From: a bacterium
GTDB lineage: Bacteria; SM23-81; DAOVCL01
Reading direction: 5' to 3'
NCBI GenBank assembly: GCA_029932675.1
Contig: JAOZPP010000016.1
Span: 1-49,931 of the forward strand
DNA length: 49,931 bases
Shown here: piece after piece, positions 41,175-49,931 of the stretch
How positions within the stretch are numbered: position 1 is the first letter of the stretch
Layout of the letters: each line of letters begins with the position of its first letter
Notes under the pieces: generated by a model
What the model saw: only the letters and a program-made list of their open reading frames with translations
Database searches by the model: none
Told to the model about the DNA's origin: nothing
Program-made: the position numbers and the translations under genes

Positions 41175-43391
41175 TCAGATCTCAGATAAGGCCTGAACCC
41201 GGAACTCCTCGAAGACATTGGCTATCTTCTTAGCCTCATCTCTCAAGTAAAGCTTATAAAAGGCCTTCCCCATAAGCTCTCCCTTGTGAGGGATAGCCCC
41301 TTCCGGCACGCCAAAATACCTTCCTCCCGTGATCTGGGCCAGCCTCATCCCCAATCTTGCCCCTGACCTCAGTTTCCCACCCTTTAGCGTCCCGTGGCTG
41401 GGGTTGATCACCACAATGGGAACCTTTTGTTGCACAAATCTTTGGGCCACCTGCAGCACCTCCTGATAAGCGGGCTCATCCATAAGGTCTGCATACTGGT
41501 GGGTGAGGGGCTCCGGATGACAGTCGCTGACCAGGACCGCGGAACCGATTAGCTCCCTGTTCCTTTTCTTCTCCTCTTTCAACATTAGGAGACACTTTTC
41601 CAACCCCTTGGCCAAAGGGGTAAAACCTGCGGGGGTGAGTCTGGAGAGGTTGCCTAAGACAGATCTGAAGTTATTCGTGGGATGGTTGTAGACTATCGCA
41701 TAGTTCTCCTTAAAAGCGATGAGGCCCAACTTGTCCTTCTTGCGGTAGGCATCCCGATAGACCAGGGCCAGAGCATTGGCCACTGCGGGGATGAAGTGAG
41801 CAGTGGAGGAGCTCACATCGACCACCAGGATGATGGTCATCGGTGCCCGGTATTGGCGGAGCCAGCTCCGTAGGTCTGCTGGCTCGATCTTTAACCTTTT
41901 ACCTAAACGGGGAAGGGGATGGTTTAAGAGCGAGGAGATGAGGGTAGGGATAAGGGCCAAATTGGAGAGACTCTTGGACCTTGCCGATTGGTACCGCACA
42001 CCTCTGCCCCGGTCCTGAGAGGTGATGACTGGCGCCCGGCGGCCCAGATATGATCTGGAGATGGAAGGAGGTCTTACCCTTGATGGGCTGAGTTGAAAAC
42101 CCTTGATGAAATTCCGCAGGGAGTCCAATACCTTTTGGGCGGAAACCAGGGGGGAGCAAAGGTGGGGCAAGATAGCCCTTGCCGTTGAACCCCCAATTAA
42201 CTGGGGGATTGTTTGAAGAAAAGTCTGTTCTCTCTTCTTTGGGAGTTGAGATTGTTCACTCCCTTCTTCTATAGATTGATCATCCCCATTCCCCTCCTCA
42301 TGTTTGTTGGTGGCTATGTTGGAGAGGGCATAGACCCTCTCCCCCCTCTTTGGCCCTAAGAAAAGGGGCTCGAAGGCCCTTTTGATCTCCTCCTTGCTTG
42401 CTGGTTGTTCAAACCCACCTTTACGAGTGCGATGGCCCAAGGCCAGCCAGGTGGCTCTGAGTAGATCATCCCTCTCTACCCTCTTCCTCCCCTCAAAGGA
42501 AGCTATGGTTAAGGCCGCCTTGGTAATGATTATGTCCGGCCGAAGGCCGTCAACCTCCAATCTTATACAGGCGGAGGAAATAGCCCTGAGCATCCCTTCG
42601 GAGATGGTTACATTTTTTAGGTTGTCCCTGGCCTTGACTATTCTATTTCTCAGCTCCTCCTGTTTTTTGGAATAAGATCTGATGAAAGAACCCGGATTGG
42701 CCTCAAAAAGGAGGTTCCTCTTGATTACCTCTGTTCTTTCGGCTTCATCGGTGAGGTTGGGCACTTCCACGGAAAGGGCCATCCGATCTAAGATCTGGGG
42801 CCGTAGCTCCCCTTCCTCCGGGTTCATTGTTCCCACCAGGATAAACCTGGAGGGATGGAAGACTGATACCCCTTCCCTTTCGATGCTGTTCCACCCGGAG
42901 GCAGCGGCATCTAAGATGTCATCGGTGATGTGATCAGGAAGGAGGTTTATCTCATCCACATAGAGGATGTTCTGATTGGCCAGGGCCAGTATCCCCGGCT
43001 GAAGCGCCTTGATGCCCTCCTGAAGGAACTTCTCTATATTCATAGAGCCGACTAGCCTATCTTCGGTAGTTCCCAATGGAAGATTGACCACCCTCATCCT
43101 CCTCTCCTCGGTTGGTAGCTTTTCCCCTTGGGAGGATTTTCGGCGGCAGCCTGTGCACATATTGGTGGGGTCCTGGGGGTTGCAGCCAAAGGGACAGCCG
43201 GAAACGACCTGGATAGGGGGGAGGAGGTCAACAAAGGAATGGACAACGGTGCTCTTTCCCGTCCCCTTCGGCCCTTTGATGAGCAATCCCCCGATACGTG
43301 GGTTTACTGCATTGAGGATGAGGGCCAACTTCAGCTCCTCCTGATCCACCAGGGCGGCAAAGGGGAAGTTTGGCCTTTCCTTATGGAGCAT
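41175..43391 (-). CDS. Chelatase-type AAA+ ATPase with vWA domain
   Basis: 738 residues; the start at 43391 has a taggag site and gives [11 protein letters not shown], while a longer frame to 43442 is less likely. The N-terminal AAA+ domain has Walker A GPKGTGKS (40-47), an insert [18 protein letters not shown] with four Cys able to hold a metal, Walker [11 protein letters not shown], and [18 protein letters not shown] linker rich in Ser/Gln follows, then a vWA domain with MIDAS DVSSS and [12 protein letters not shown] near residues 540-725. This is the BchD/BchI-like (ChlD-like) one-chain arrangement. Such proteins act as protein-remodelling or metal-insertion motors, not necessarily in pigment synthesis. 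It is alone on this strand. Confidence 0.86.
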   Translation of the reverse strand: MLHKERPNFPFAALVDQEELKLALILNAVNPRIGGLLIKGPKGTGKSTVVHSFVDLLPPIQVVSGCPFGCNPQDPTNMCTGCRRKSSQGEKLPTEERRMRVVNLPLGTTEDRLVGSMNIEKFLQEGIKALQPGILALANQNILYVDEINLLPDHITDDILDAAASGWNSIEREGVSVFHPSRFILVGTMNPEEGELRPQILDRMALSVEVPNLTDEAERTEVIKRNLLFEANPGSFIRSYSKKQEELRNRIVKARDNLKNVTISEGMLRAISSACIRLEVDGLRPDIIITKAALTIASFEGRKRVERDDLLRATWLALGHRTRKGGFEQPASKEEIKRAFEPLFLGPKRGERVYALSNIATNKHEEGNGDDQSIEEGSEQSQLPKKREQTFLQTIPQLIGGSTARAILPHLCSPLVSAQKVLDSLRNFIKGFQLSPSRVRPPSISRSYLGRRAPVITSQDRGRGVRYQSARSKSLSNLALIPTLISSLLNHPLPRLGKRLKIEPADLRSWLRQYRAPMTIILVVDVSSSTAHFIPAVANALALVYRDAYRKKDKLGLIAFKENYAIVYNHPTNNFRSVLGNLSRLTPAGFTPLAKGLEKCLLMLKEEKKRNRELIGSAVLVSDCHPEPLTHQYADLMDEPAYQEVLQVAQRFVQQKVPIVVINPSHGTLKGGKLRSGARLGMRLAQITGGRYFGVPEGAIPHKGELMGKAFYKLYLRDEAKKIANVFEEFRVQALSEI

Positions 43392-43852
43392 CTTTTCTCC
43401 TATCTCAAATCCGATAATGTCTTCTCTTCGGTAACATACCAAAATGATAAGGGGATGTCAAATGATTTCTCCCCCTGCTCCCGTAATCGTTGGCCAGTTT
43501 CTGCTTGTCGGCAGGGGAGAGAAAGTCTATTCAAGGTGGTTGCTATGTGGGGTCATCATCCGAAATACTTGACAAACCTCCCAGCATTGTTTGTACTAAT
43601 ACCGGTAAGTTAGATATAGGTGACCATACCTCAAGGCGCCCTTCCAGCATAAAAGGAGAAGAAAGGGAACTTTTGAGATGAGAATCTCCTCCCTACTCTC
43701 AATCAGGTGGATTTTATAATTATTGGGCTGAGGGTATTTTTTTATCCCAGATTGAAAAATATGGGAAGTATTTTCAAATTTTAACCAATTTTTATGAGCC
43801 TGGTTTAGAGAGGTGACAAGTTGCTCCGGCAAAGGATCAGGAGTGAGAGACA
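43392..43852. other. Divergent intergenic region with possible promoter
   Basis: 461 bases between diverging genes. TTGACA at 43569-43574 is followed, 17 bases later, by TGTACT at 43592-43597 (TACTAA one step further), a moderate plus-strand promoter match, far (about 250 bases) from the gene at 43853. A reading frame on the minus strand across 43596-43883 lacks any family likeness and is not called. From about 43.6 kb on, composition becomes visibly more AT-rich. Confidence 0.35.
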
Positions 43853-45079
43853 ATGAGAAAGGTAAGTTTAGTAGTGATAACAATTGTCCTGCTTTCCATT
43901 TTCACACCCTTTATCCAAACCTTTGGGGAAGAAGAAAGAGTTGGAGGAACTCAAGCTGCAGTGGTTGATTCCCTTGTTATGTCTTTAACGGAGATACTGA
44001 ACGATCCCGCCCTGAGGGCTAAACTTGATGAAGGTCTTATTTCTTCTATAAAATACAATATTGAAAGGTTGAGGTCTAAAACAGAAACACCTCATTATGA
44101 CGAAGTTCCGACATCGGGCTTTTGCTTAATAATTTACACAGTCAAAAAGACCACAATTTATGATATAAGAAAATTGAAAGAGATGGCAAAATTTAACTGG
44201 GGGGAAATGTTAAGGATGTCCGTGCCAATACCAGATTCTCTGATCCACAATTTGTTAAATACTAACAAATTACCAGCAACAGTATCATTGAAGGATCTCC
44301 CCAAAATTGTCCGTAACCCTTTGGTTCATTTCTTAATTCAAATTATTCGATTACATCAAGGTTATACTTTAACACTCCCTCCCAGAACTGAAAGTGAGAT
44401 AAGAGCAGCCAAAGAATATTCGGAAAGGATAAAAGCTGAATATATCAGAGAGGAAGAGGAGAGACTGAAAACCATTAAGCCTGAGGAAAAACTGAGTGAA
44501 CTTCTAAGAAAGATCCTGAAAGAAAAGGGTAAGTCGGATACGGTTAATGTAAGTGTGGTGTTAGTTAGGGAGATTAACCCAGAAATTGAGAGCAAACTAT
44601 CGAAGTTGGGCTTTAAGCTTGAAAAAAAGGAGGATGATGTAATTCTTGATGGATGGATTAGGGTGGATCAAGTGCTAAAGCTTGCTAATTACTATCGTAT
44701 TAAGGCATTAAAAGCGGGGAAGTTAGAGCGTATTCGCAACTTAGAGGAGCAGCTTAAGAAGATGCCGCCTGAAGAGAAATACAGCAAGGCTCTTAAGGAT
44801 ACTCTGAACCTGTTAACTTCAATTGACACAATCTATGTAAAGCTTATCCTGACGAGAAAGTTAACTCCAGAAGTTGTGAGGGAAATAAACAGACTTGGCT
44901 TTAGACTTGATAAAAAGGAGGATAATGGGAGGGTATTGTTAGGATCAGTTGTGGTTGGTCAATTGAGAGATTTAGCGAGGTATCTCCGCATTCGACATGT
45001 TCGGACTAAACAGGAAGGGTCATATGAAATAATAAAAGTAAAAACTTCACCTGAACCTAATCAACTTGAGCTTCAGTAA
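43853..45079 (+). CDS. Unknown secreted protein with two C-terminal repeats
   Basis: 408 residues. An N-terminal signal peptide (about 1-25, VVITIVLLSIFTPFIQTF) precedes a helical region of about 190 residues. Two homologous units follow: each opens with PEEK and a helix of about 20 residues, then a strand (VVLVREINPE / LILTRKLTPE), LGFKLEKKEDD / LGFRLDKKEDN, and a G-V-hydrophobic strand ending in YYRIKALKAG / YLRIRHVRTK. They span roughly residues 205-300 and 305-390. No known domain is recognised. Codon use is more A+T rich than in the injection locus. A CAGGAG site lies before ATG 43853. Probably periplasmic or surface. Confidence 0.6.
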   Translation: MRKVSLVVITIVLLSIFTPFIQTFGEEERVGGTQAAVVDSLVMSLTEILNDPALRAKLDEGLISSIKYNIERLRSKTETPHYDEVPTSGFCLIIYTVKKTTIYDIRKLKEMAKFNWGEMLRMSVPIPDSLIHNLLNTNKLPATVSLKDLPKIVRNPLVHFLIQIIRLHQGYTLTLPPRTESEIRAAKEYSERIKAEYIREEEERLKTIKPEEKLSELLRKILKEKGKSDTVNVSVVLVREINPEIESKLSKLGFKLEKKEDDVILDGWIRVDQVLKLANYYRIKALKAGKLERIRNLEEQLKKMPPEEKYSKALKDTLNLLTSIDTIYVKLILTRKLTPEVVREINRLGFRLDKKEDNGRVLLGSVVVGQLRDLARYLRIRHVRTKQEGSYEIIKVKTSPEPNQLELQ

Positions 45080-45244
45080 TGGGGTCACCTATGAAAAAGT
45101 TGCCATTCACCCCTGGGTATTATGGTAATATCTTTGTGCTGTAAGGTTTTTTCCTCCTTGTTCTTTGAGATTAAATAACTGTCCAATAGAGCTCTTAAGG
45201 ACTACTTGTCAGTCACCTATACGTGCTCTAGGCACAGGAAAAGA

Positions 45245-45547
45245 GGGACACCTTTTGTAAGCTTTTATGAAGCAACGACATAATTATTTTTTCTTAGATT
45301 AAACACCGCTCCCTATGGGGAGAAACCGAGGCGCTATCAGATAGACGCATAAGGGGTTGCTTACAGAACAGTTGCCGGAAGGGGAGAAACTATTGAGAAG
45401 CAGCAAGGAGGTTATTGGTGGACCTCAGTCACGGAAGGAGCTTCTACGGAGGTCGGGCCGCTTAGTTTGTTGGAAGAAAGGTCGGAGTTCAAAGAGGTTA
45501 AATAGTTCCTAATATGCCATAACAAAGGAACTTATAAAAGGTGTCCC
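45245..45547. mobile_element. 303-bp MITE-like element, copy 1
   Basis: Ends gggacaccttttgtaag and, inverted, gggacaccttttataag form 17-bp terminal inverted repeats with one mismatch. No intact open frame lies inside. A second copy is at 47558-47859; hand alignment gives about 22 differences in 303 positions, mostly transitions. A 7-bp stem agttcct/aggaact lies near the right end in both. Flanking homology of 16 bases after the right end (tactgaacctatatac) shows the duplication reaches past the element; copy 1 has an extra 8-base tactgaac. The rest of the gap 45080-45642 holds no gene. Confidence 0.7.
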
Positions 45548-45642
45548 TACTGAACTACTGAACCTATATACCTTTGCAAGTATTGGAGATGCCTTTCTTT
45601 TAAATTTCCAATTTTGTTAACCCTCTAAGAAAGGAGAAAGAA

Positions 45643-46419
45643 ATGAAAACGTATCAGAAGATGAAGTTGGCTTTGGTTTCATTAGGAGTTCTGTTTCTCC
45701 TAATGGGGACTGGTTTCCTTGTCACAAGCAAGTATAGTTATGTCCAGGCCGCAGACAGTGCGAAGTCACAAGTTGAGGAACAAAAACGGGCGAAAGAGGG
45801 TGTGGGAACTCCCTACCCAGGTGGAGTTCCTGCTCTTCTGGAATTATTTAAAAGTGAAAATTGGAAGGATAGAAAGTTCGCCCTAAGGGAACTGGCCCTT
45901 TCCAAAGACATGCGGGCTCTTCATCCCTTAATAGATGCTCTACTAAATGACGAACGAGTATATATTCGGGCACAAGCAGCGTCCGCGCTGTTGACGATCG
46001 AGTCTTACCACAAAGACACAACCGCTGTGCCTGCTCTTGTCTCTGCTTTAAAAGATGTATTTCAGGTCCGTTGTGCAGCTGCGGGGGTTTTAGTGATGCT
46101 TGGTTACAAAGAAGAGGCGCTGCCTGTCTTGGCAAGCATCGCCAGGGGGATAAACAAGGAAAACTGGGTGATCGACTATGAAGGGTATGGGTTCTGTGAC
46201 ATGAGCGACGAAGAAATAAAAGCGGAAGTGGAAAGGATGAAAGACATAAACCAACGTGGTGCACTCAGGCGATTGGGAGAAATTGGCACTCAAGAAGCCA
46301 TTGCTGTTTTAGAAGACATAGCTTCACATCATAAGGACGTTGATGTAAGAGAGGATGCGATAAAAGTTCTGGAAGACCTAAAGAAGCAGAAAGAGGCCAA
46401 GAAGGAGGGCAAGAAATGA
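45643..46419 (+). CDS. Secreted HEAT-repeat protein
   Basis: 258 residues with an aaaggag site before ATG 45643. A signal peptide (about 1-36, ending SKYSYVQAAD) is followed by HEAT/PBS-lyase-like repeats (RKFALRELALSKDMRALHPL, VYIRAQAASALLTIE, AVPALVSALKDVFQVRCAAA, GALRRLGEIGTQEAIAVLED) and a Lys/Glu-rich tail. Such repeats bind other proteins. It overlaps the next (broken) gene by 4 bases (ATGA), suggesting the two once worked together, for example as an inhibitor or partner of the amidase. Located outside the injection locus. Confidence 0.8.
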   Translation: MKTYQKMKLALVSLGVLFLLMGTGFLVTSKYSYVQAADSAKSQVEEQKRAKEGVGTPYPGGVPALLELFKSENWKDRKFALRELALSKDMRALHPLIDALLNDERVYIRAQAASALLTIESYHKDTTAVPALVSALKDVFQVRCAAAGVLVMLGYKEEALPVLASIARGINKENWVIDYEGYGFCDMSDEEIKAEVERMKDINQRGALRRLGEIGTQEAIAVLEDIASHHKDVDVREDAIKVLEDLKKQKEAKKEGKK

Positions 46420-47552
46420 GCTTATTAAGTAGCAAAAAATTATGGGGTATGTTCTTCTTTTTGATTGTGGGGTTGACTTTTTCGGTCTTTCCAAGGGTAG
46501 CCTTTGCCTACGATCGTTCTCAGGCCGCACGCTATGCAGAAAAATGGTGGAATACTCTTGAGGGAACTTAATGGAGCCCCTTTTTCAACTATTACACTTC
46601 CGAGGAAGGTGGTGACTGTGCCAACTTCGTCTCTCAATGTCTCATAGCTGGAGGGCTTGACCTAAGAGCGGGGCCTGGTGTAGATGAGAGACATTCCATT
46701 TACTTTGCGGATTGCCTCTACAATAATCTTTTTTATTCCCAATCGGCTGAATATACCTGGATAACTACTGGTTGGGCAGAGAAGTCTTATAATGTTTCTT
46801 CAGATCACCCCTACGAGAACGACAGTGACATAACTTGGACGATAACCCACTCCGATCACTCTGAGGCAACCAAGATGAGGGTTCATTTCTCCCAATTTGA
46901 GACAGAGGAGGATTTTGATTATGTCTATATTCTCGATGGGAGCAACACTGTGGTGGCGAGTTATACGGGAACTAAGATTCCTTTTTGGTCTGATGAAGTG
47001 GACGGAAATACCATTAAAATTAGACTGGTTACGGATTTTAGCAATACTGCTTATGGGTTTGATATTGACAAGTACACATATCCAACCCCCCAGACACCAC
47101 CAAGTAACTTAACCAAAGGGGACGTGGTTCAATATGGATGGTATGACAGCGACTGGTATCTCCACAGTGCAATAGTTGTGGGAGGAAGTGGAAACAGCGT
47201 ATATTGTAATTGCCATACCGCGGATGATCATCACTTTTCTTGGGCAGATAAATACAACCAATATCCTGCATACTTTACCATAGCTCACTTTTACCACATA
47301 CCAGATTGGCAGGGTTGGCAACCGGATTTAGAACCTAAAAGACCATCCGACGATTGGGAGCAAGCACTTGTGGTGTCTAAAGAGCCTGGTAACCATATAC
47401 ATGATTCTGTACTTCCCATCAATCAGACATACTACATTGATTTCTGCATAGAGAATACAGGTTCGAATGATGTCCCAGATGAGGTTAAGGCCACTCTCTA
47501 TATGGATGGCAATGGGAGGTTTGGGGTCAGGTCTTGTTTTTTGCAGGAATAA
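46416..47552 (+). pseudogene. Broken amidase with inserted CUB domain
   Basis: One frame runs from ATG 46416 (overlapping the previous stop) to 47552, interrupted by a TAA at 46569-46571 (codon 52). Before it is a signal peptide and YDRSQAARYAEKWW; after it GGDCANFVSQCL, the catalytic Cys box of the amidase_6/NlpC-P60-like family. At about 125-224 a CUB-like domain (MRVHFSQFETEEDFDYVYIL, then GNTIKIRLVTDFSNTAYGF) is inserted. The amidase then resumes: GDVVQYGWYDSDWYLHSAIV with catalytic His. A CARDB-like domain begins near 310 and stops abruptly at 47552, five bases before the MITE-like copy 2. So one nonsense codon and a truncated end. Recoding at the TAA cannot be excluded. Confidence 0.75.
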
Positions 47553-47557
47553 AAGAA

Positions 47558-47859
47558 GGGACATTTTTTGTAAGCTTTTATGAAGCAACGACATAGTTAT
47601 TTTTTCTTAGATTAAACCCCGCTCCCTATGGGGGAAACCGAGGCGCTATCAGATAGACGCATAAGGGGTTGCTTACAGAACAGTTGCCGGAAGGGGAGAA
47701 ACCATTGAGGAGCAGGAAGGAGGTTGTTGGTGAGCCTCAATCACGGAAGGAGCTTCTACGGAGGTTGGGCCGCTTAGCTCGTCGGAGGAAAGGTTGGAGT
47801 TCAAAGAGGTTAGATAGTTCCTAATATGCTATAATAAAGGAACTTATAAAAGGTGTCCC
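47558..47859. mobile_element. 302-bp MITE-like element, copy 2
   Basis: Starts gggacattttttgtaag and ends cttataaaaggtgtccc, the same inverted ends as copy 1 with two changes in the left arm. It lies directly after the stop of the broken amidase gene, whose last domain is incomplete, which suggests that insertion removed or replaced the gene's 3' end. No open frame is conserved between the copies: a one-base length difference near gctccctatggggg shifts the frame. Confidence 0.7.
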
Positions 47860-47878
47860 TACTGAACCTATATACAAA

Positions 47879-47907
47879 GGGGAAGCCCCCTTACGGGGGG
47901 CTTCCCC
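47879..47907. terminator. Strong bidirectional hairpin terminator
   Basis: A perfect 12-bp stem (ggggaagccccc at 47879-47890, gggggcttcccc at 47896-47907) with loop ttacg. On the minus strand it follows the gene at 47935 by 27 bases and is followed by tttgtatata; on the plus strand by taaaag. Most likely it ends the minus-strand transcript. Confidence 0.75.
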
Positions 47908-47934
47908 TAAAAGTCCTCCAGGTGGAGAGAGAGC

Positions 47935-49931
47935 TTACTGGAGAAGGATCATCTTCCGCAAGGCAACCCTTCCCCCTACCTGCAACCTACAGAGGTAGAC
48001 ACCAGAGGAGAACTTTGAACCATCGAAGTTAACCGTGTGAGGACCTCCCTCCATCCAACCATCCACCAAGGTAGCCACCTTCTGTCCAGTGGGGTTGTAG
48101 ACCTCCAACCTCACCCAGGAACCCTGGGGGAGCTCAAAGGAGATAGAAGTCGTTGGGTTGAAGGGGTTAGGATAGTTCTGTTTAAGCTCAAACTGCTCAG
48201 GTATCTGCTCAGTCCTCTCGCCCAAGCCGAGGAGATTGTTTCTCCGATCATTAAGCGAAAGGCTACCTCCTTGCGGGAGAATGTCTCCCGCCCCAGCCCA
48301 GGCCAAGTAGCTCACCGCCTCCGTCGTATGGTTTATCTCTGAATCCTCGGACTTCTCTTCCTCAATCTTCACCTCCACAGAGCTGGAGGTTAGGTTCCGC
48401 CATCTGGCCGCGCAGGTATTGCCACCATCGTAGGTGTCATCATGACAGAGGAAAATAGGTGGAGAGGTAAAACCATTCAGGTTGATCGTGTACCAGTTAT
48501 GAGTAACCGAATTGCTGGTCTGTCCGGCCTCGAAGTTCAAACCATTGTTGGACCCTGTCCCCTTCTCAATAGCCAACCAAGCTACTAACTCTGTCCCATG
48601 GGATCCATCCTGGCCCTCCTCTTCCTGGACCTTCACCTGGAAGCTTCCAGTGCCCAGATTACGGGTGCGGGGCACAATGGCTGTGGCATCGTTGTCAGTA
48701 TTCACCGCAACCAACAGAGCCGGGACAGAGCTGAAGGATTGAGAGAAGGAAATAGTGGACCAGGATGTAGCCACACTCTGTGTTCCCGCCTCAATGATGG
48801 TCCCATCCTCCAATTGATGGCGACCGGCCTCAACAACTATGTAGCTTATGGTTTCAGTGGTATGTGCCCCGTCCAGATATTCCCATTCCTCAATCTGCCA
48901 CTCAAAGCTGGAGGATGTCACATTGCGCACCCGAAGGTGGGATGGATCGCCTCCATTAGTGGAAAGGCTCTTGGCGATAACCACAGGTGAGGTATAGGTA
49001 TGATTGAGGTTGACCGTGTACCAGGTATCCCCATTGGCCTGGTTATGGGTGAAGGAACCGACTTCACCTATTGCCGATACTGCCCCAGTTACATGGATGT
49101 AGTCGGCCTTCGTCTCCGTATCAGAACCCCCTGGACCAGTGACCGTCAAACTCACTGTGTAATACCCAGGATTCTCATAAGTATGAGTAGGGTTCTGCTC
49201 ACTGGAATGCGCTGTACCATCTCCAAAATCCCAGTCCCAAGAGGTGATCTCTCCTGTAGACTCATCGGTGAAGTCAACGGTTAGGGGAGCATCTCCAGAT
49301 GTCGGTGAGCCACTGAAATCAGCCACTGGTGGAGGAGGTGCTTGCTGGGCAGTGGCACAGAAGTTGTCAAACTGGGAATGTGCCTTTTGAACCCCCAGAC
49401 CCACCTTGCCAGTGACCACATCTCCGAAGTTATAGGAGACCTTCTCTGTGCCGTCAACCAACAGGGTCACCTTTCCATCGGCGGCGATGTCCACCTCCAA
49501 ATGGTACTGCTGATTGGTATTGATCGTCTCGGAAGTATAGGCGCGATTATACCGCGTTCCACCAATAAACTCCCGGATATACCACTTGTTAGCTCCATCC
49601 CTCATATCCACACAGCGGTAGTTGTTGGCGTCCGTCCAACCGAAGAGGACCTGACCGTTAGTCCAACTTCCACCGGTGAGGGAAGTCCAATCAACGGTGA
49701 TTGTCCCCTCGCCCATATCAGTTACCGGGGCAAGCGAGTAGCCATAGTCGCTGGTGTTGGTCCCATCATACTGGCCGTCTACCACCGTCCAGGTTCCGGC
49801 CACTACCGTCCAGTCACTGGCATCACCGTCGTTGAAATCATCGCAGAAGCCAGCCGCCTCGGTAACGGTAATATAATCAGTCTTCGTCTCAGTATCGGAG
49901 CCACAGGAATTGCTTGCTGTCAGGGAGACCG
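47935..49931 (-). CDS. PKD/lectin-like secreted protein with sorting domain (partial)
   Basis: The frame is open to the window edge (at least 665 residues; the 5' end is outside). From the visible N-terminal side: the end of a PKD domain (SDTETKTDYITV), a LamG/DUF1080-like beta-jelly domain (DDFNDGDASDWTVV to DNFCATA), a PKD domain (PVADFSGSPTSGDAPLTVDF, WDWDFGDG), two H-type-lectin-like modules (DTWYTVNLNHTYTSPVVIA, and a copy with HNWYTINLNGFTSPPIFL), and a C-terminal sorting domain with NYPNPFNPTTSISF and ALRKMILLQ. It is a surface or secreted adhesin-like protein, possibly sugar-binding. The strong terminator at 47879 follows. Confidence 0.85.
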   Translation of the reverse strand, partial: VSLTASNSCGSDTETKTDYITVTEAAGFCDDFNDGDASDWTVVAGTWTVVDGQYDGTNTSDYGYSLAPVTDMGEGTITVDWTSLTGGSWTNGQVLFGWTDANNYRCVDMRDGANKWYIREFIGGTRYNRAYTSETINTNQQYHLEVDIAADGKVTLLVDGTEKVSYNFGDVVTGKVGLGVQKAHSQFDNFCATAQQAPPPPVADFSGSPTSGDAPLTVDFTDESTGEITSWDWDFGDGTAHSSEQNPTHTYENPGYYTVSLTVTGPGGSDTETKADYIHVTGAVSAIGEVGSFTHNQANGDTWYTVNLNHTYTSPVVIAKSLSTNGGDPSHLRVRNVTSSSFEWQIEEWEYLDGAHTTETISYIVVEAGRHQLEDGTIIEAGTQSVATSWSTISFSQSFSSVPALLVAVNTDNDATAIVPRTRNLGTGSFQVKVQEEEGQDGSHGTELVAWLAIEKGTGSNNGLNFEAGQTSNSVTHNWYTINLNGFTSPPIFLCHDDTYDGGNTCAARWRNLTSSSVEVKIEEEKSEDSEINHTTEAVSYLAWAGAGDILPQGGSLSLNDRRNNLLGLGERTEQIPEQFELKQNYPNPFNPTTSISFELPQGSWVRLEVYNPTGQKVATLVDGWMEGGPHTVNFDGSKFSSGVYLCRLQVGGRVALRKMILLQ

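Noticed and set aside
43596-43883. 95-codon minus-strand frame in the divergent gap
   Set aside because: Low-complexity AT-rich reading, overlaps the start of the gene at 43853, no recognised features.
45305-45510. Transposase remnant inside the MITE-like element
   Set aside because: Frames are not conserved between the two copies because of a one-base length difference, and no transposase motif is visible.

Overview
The window most likely comes from an uncultured bacterium of the FCB (Fibrobacteres-Chlorobi-Bacteroidetes) neighbourhood, probably a candidate phylum rather than Bacteroidetes proper. The reasons are a bat-type (BatB/C/D/E) operon, a DUF3078-like outer-membrane barrel, and three large secreted proteins ending in the 'NYPNPFNP' sorting-domain signature. 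Start codons are often TTG or GTG with good Shine-Dalgarno sites, and overlapping ATGA/GTGA junctions are common. Taxonomy is inferred from gene content only.

Layout. (1) 1-1166: palindromic repeats around a DUF5678-like gene and a retropepsin-like protease gene. (2) 1167-6239: a tightly overlapping operon batB-batC-batD-lepB-batE. (3) 6525-35867: a roughly 29-kb extracellular contractile injection system (eCIS) locus. It begins with an AraC-type regulator, a STAS/winged-helix protein and a double-AAA ATPase. A cargo zone follows (10.1-17.2 kb) with four candidate effectors, two membrane-protein genes lodged among them and a CxxCxxxCC protein gene after them. The structural block comes next: DUF4255 cap, sheath, tube 1, small assembly protein, a 53-codon DUF6760 gene, a small helical protein, tube 2, an 845-aa basic DUF4157 protein, LysM tube/baseplate protein, VgrG-like spike, PAAR tip, gp25, gp6/J-like baseplate, tail protein I, and a fibre-like/DUF4159 fusion. 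It closes with an Ig-TM-Ig-TPR membrane protein and a small membrane protein. (4) 35914-41005: two secreted proteins with C-terminal sorting domains. (5) 41175-43391, minus strand: a one-polypeptide chelatase-type AAA+/vWA protein. (6) 43853-47859: a visibly more AT-rich stretch with an unknown secreted protein, a HEAT-repeat protein, a broken amidase with an inserted CUB domain, and two copies of a ~303-bp element with terminal inverted repeats. (7) 47935-49931, minus strand: a PKD/lectin-like secreted protein running off the window.

Most notable: four proteins downstream of the ATPase share a motif of the form LQxxxGNxxVQ+(I/V) at residues 62-90, followed by unrelated C-terminal parts. This looks like a common loading leader carrying different payloads into one injection particle. 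Two of them (14435 and 16488) share the whole ~95-residue leader and the DNA just upstream, including remnants resembling the start of the CxxCxxxCC gene found downstream, so the cargo zone has probably been reshaped by duplication. Other unusual points are the 845-aa tape-measure candidate ending in a DUF4157 domain, the DUF4159 fusion, and an Ig/TPR protein that could anchor the particle to the envelope.

How the genes may work together: the AraC and STAS/HTH proteins could switch the locus on. The ATPase, translationally coupled to the first cargo gene, could help load cargo or assemble the particle. Tube, sheath, baseplate and spike form the injector; cap and tape-measure candidates set its length; the fibre-like fusion and Ig/TPR proteins could handle target or envelope contact. 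These roles rest on family knowledge and gene order.
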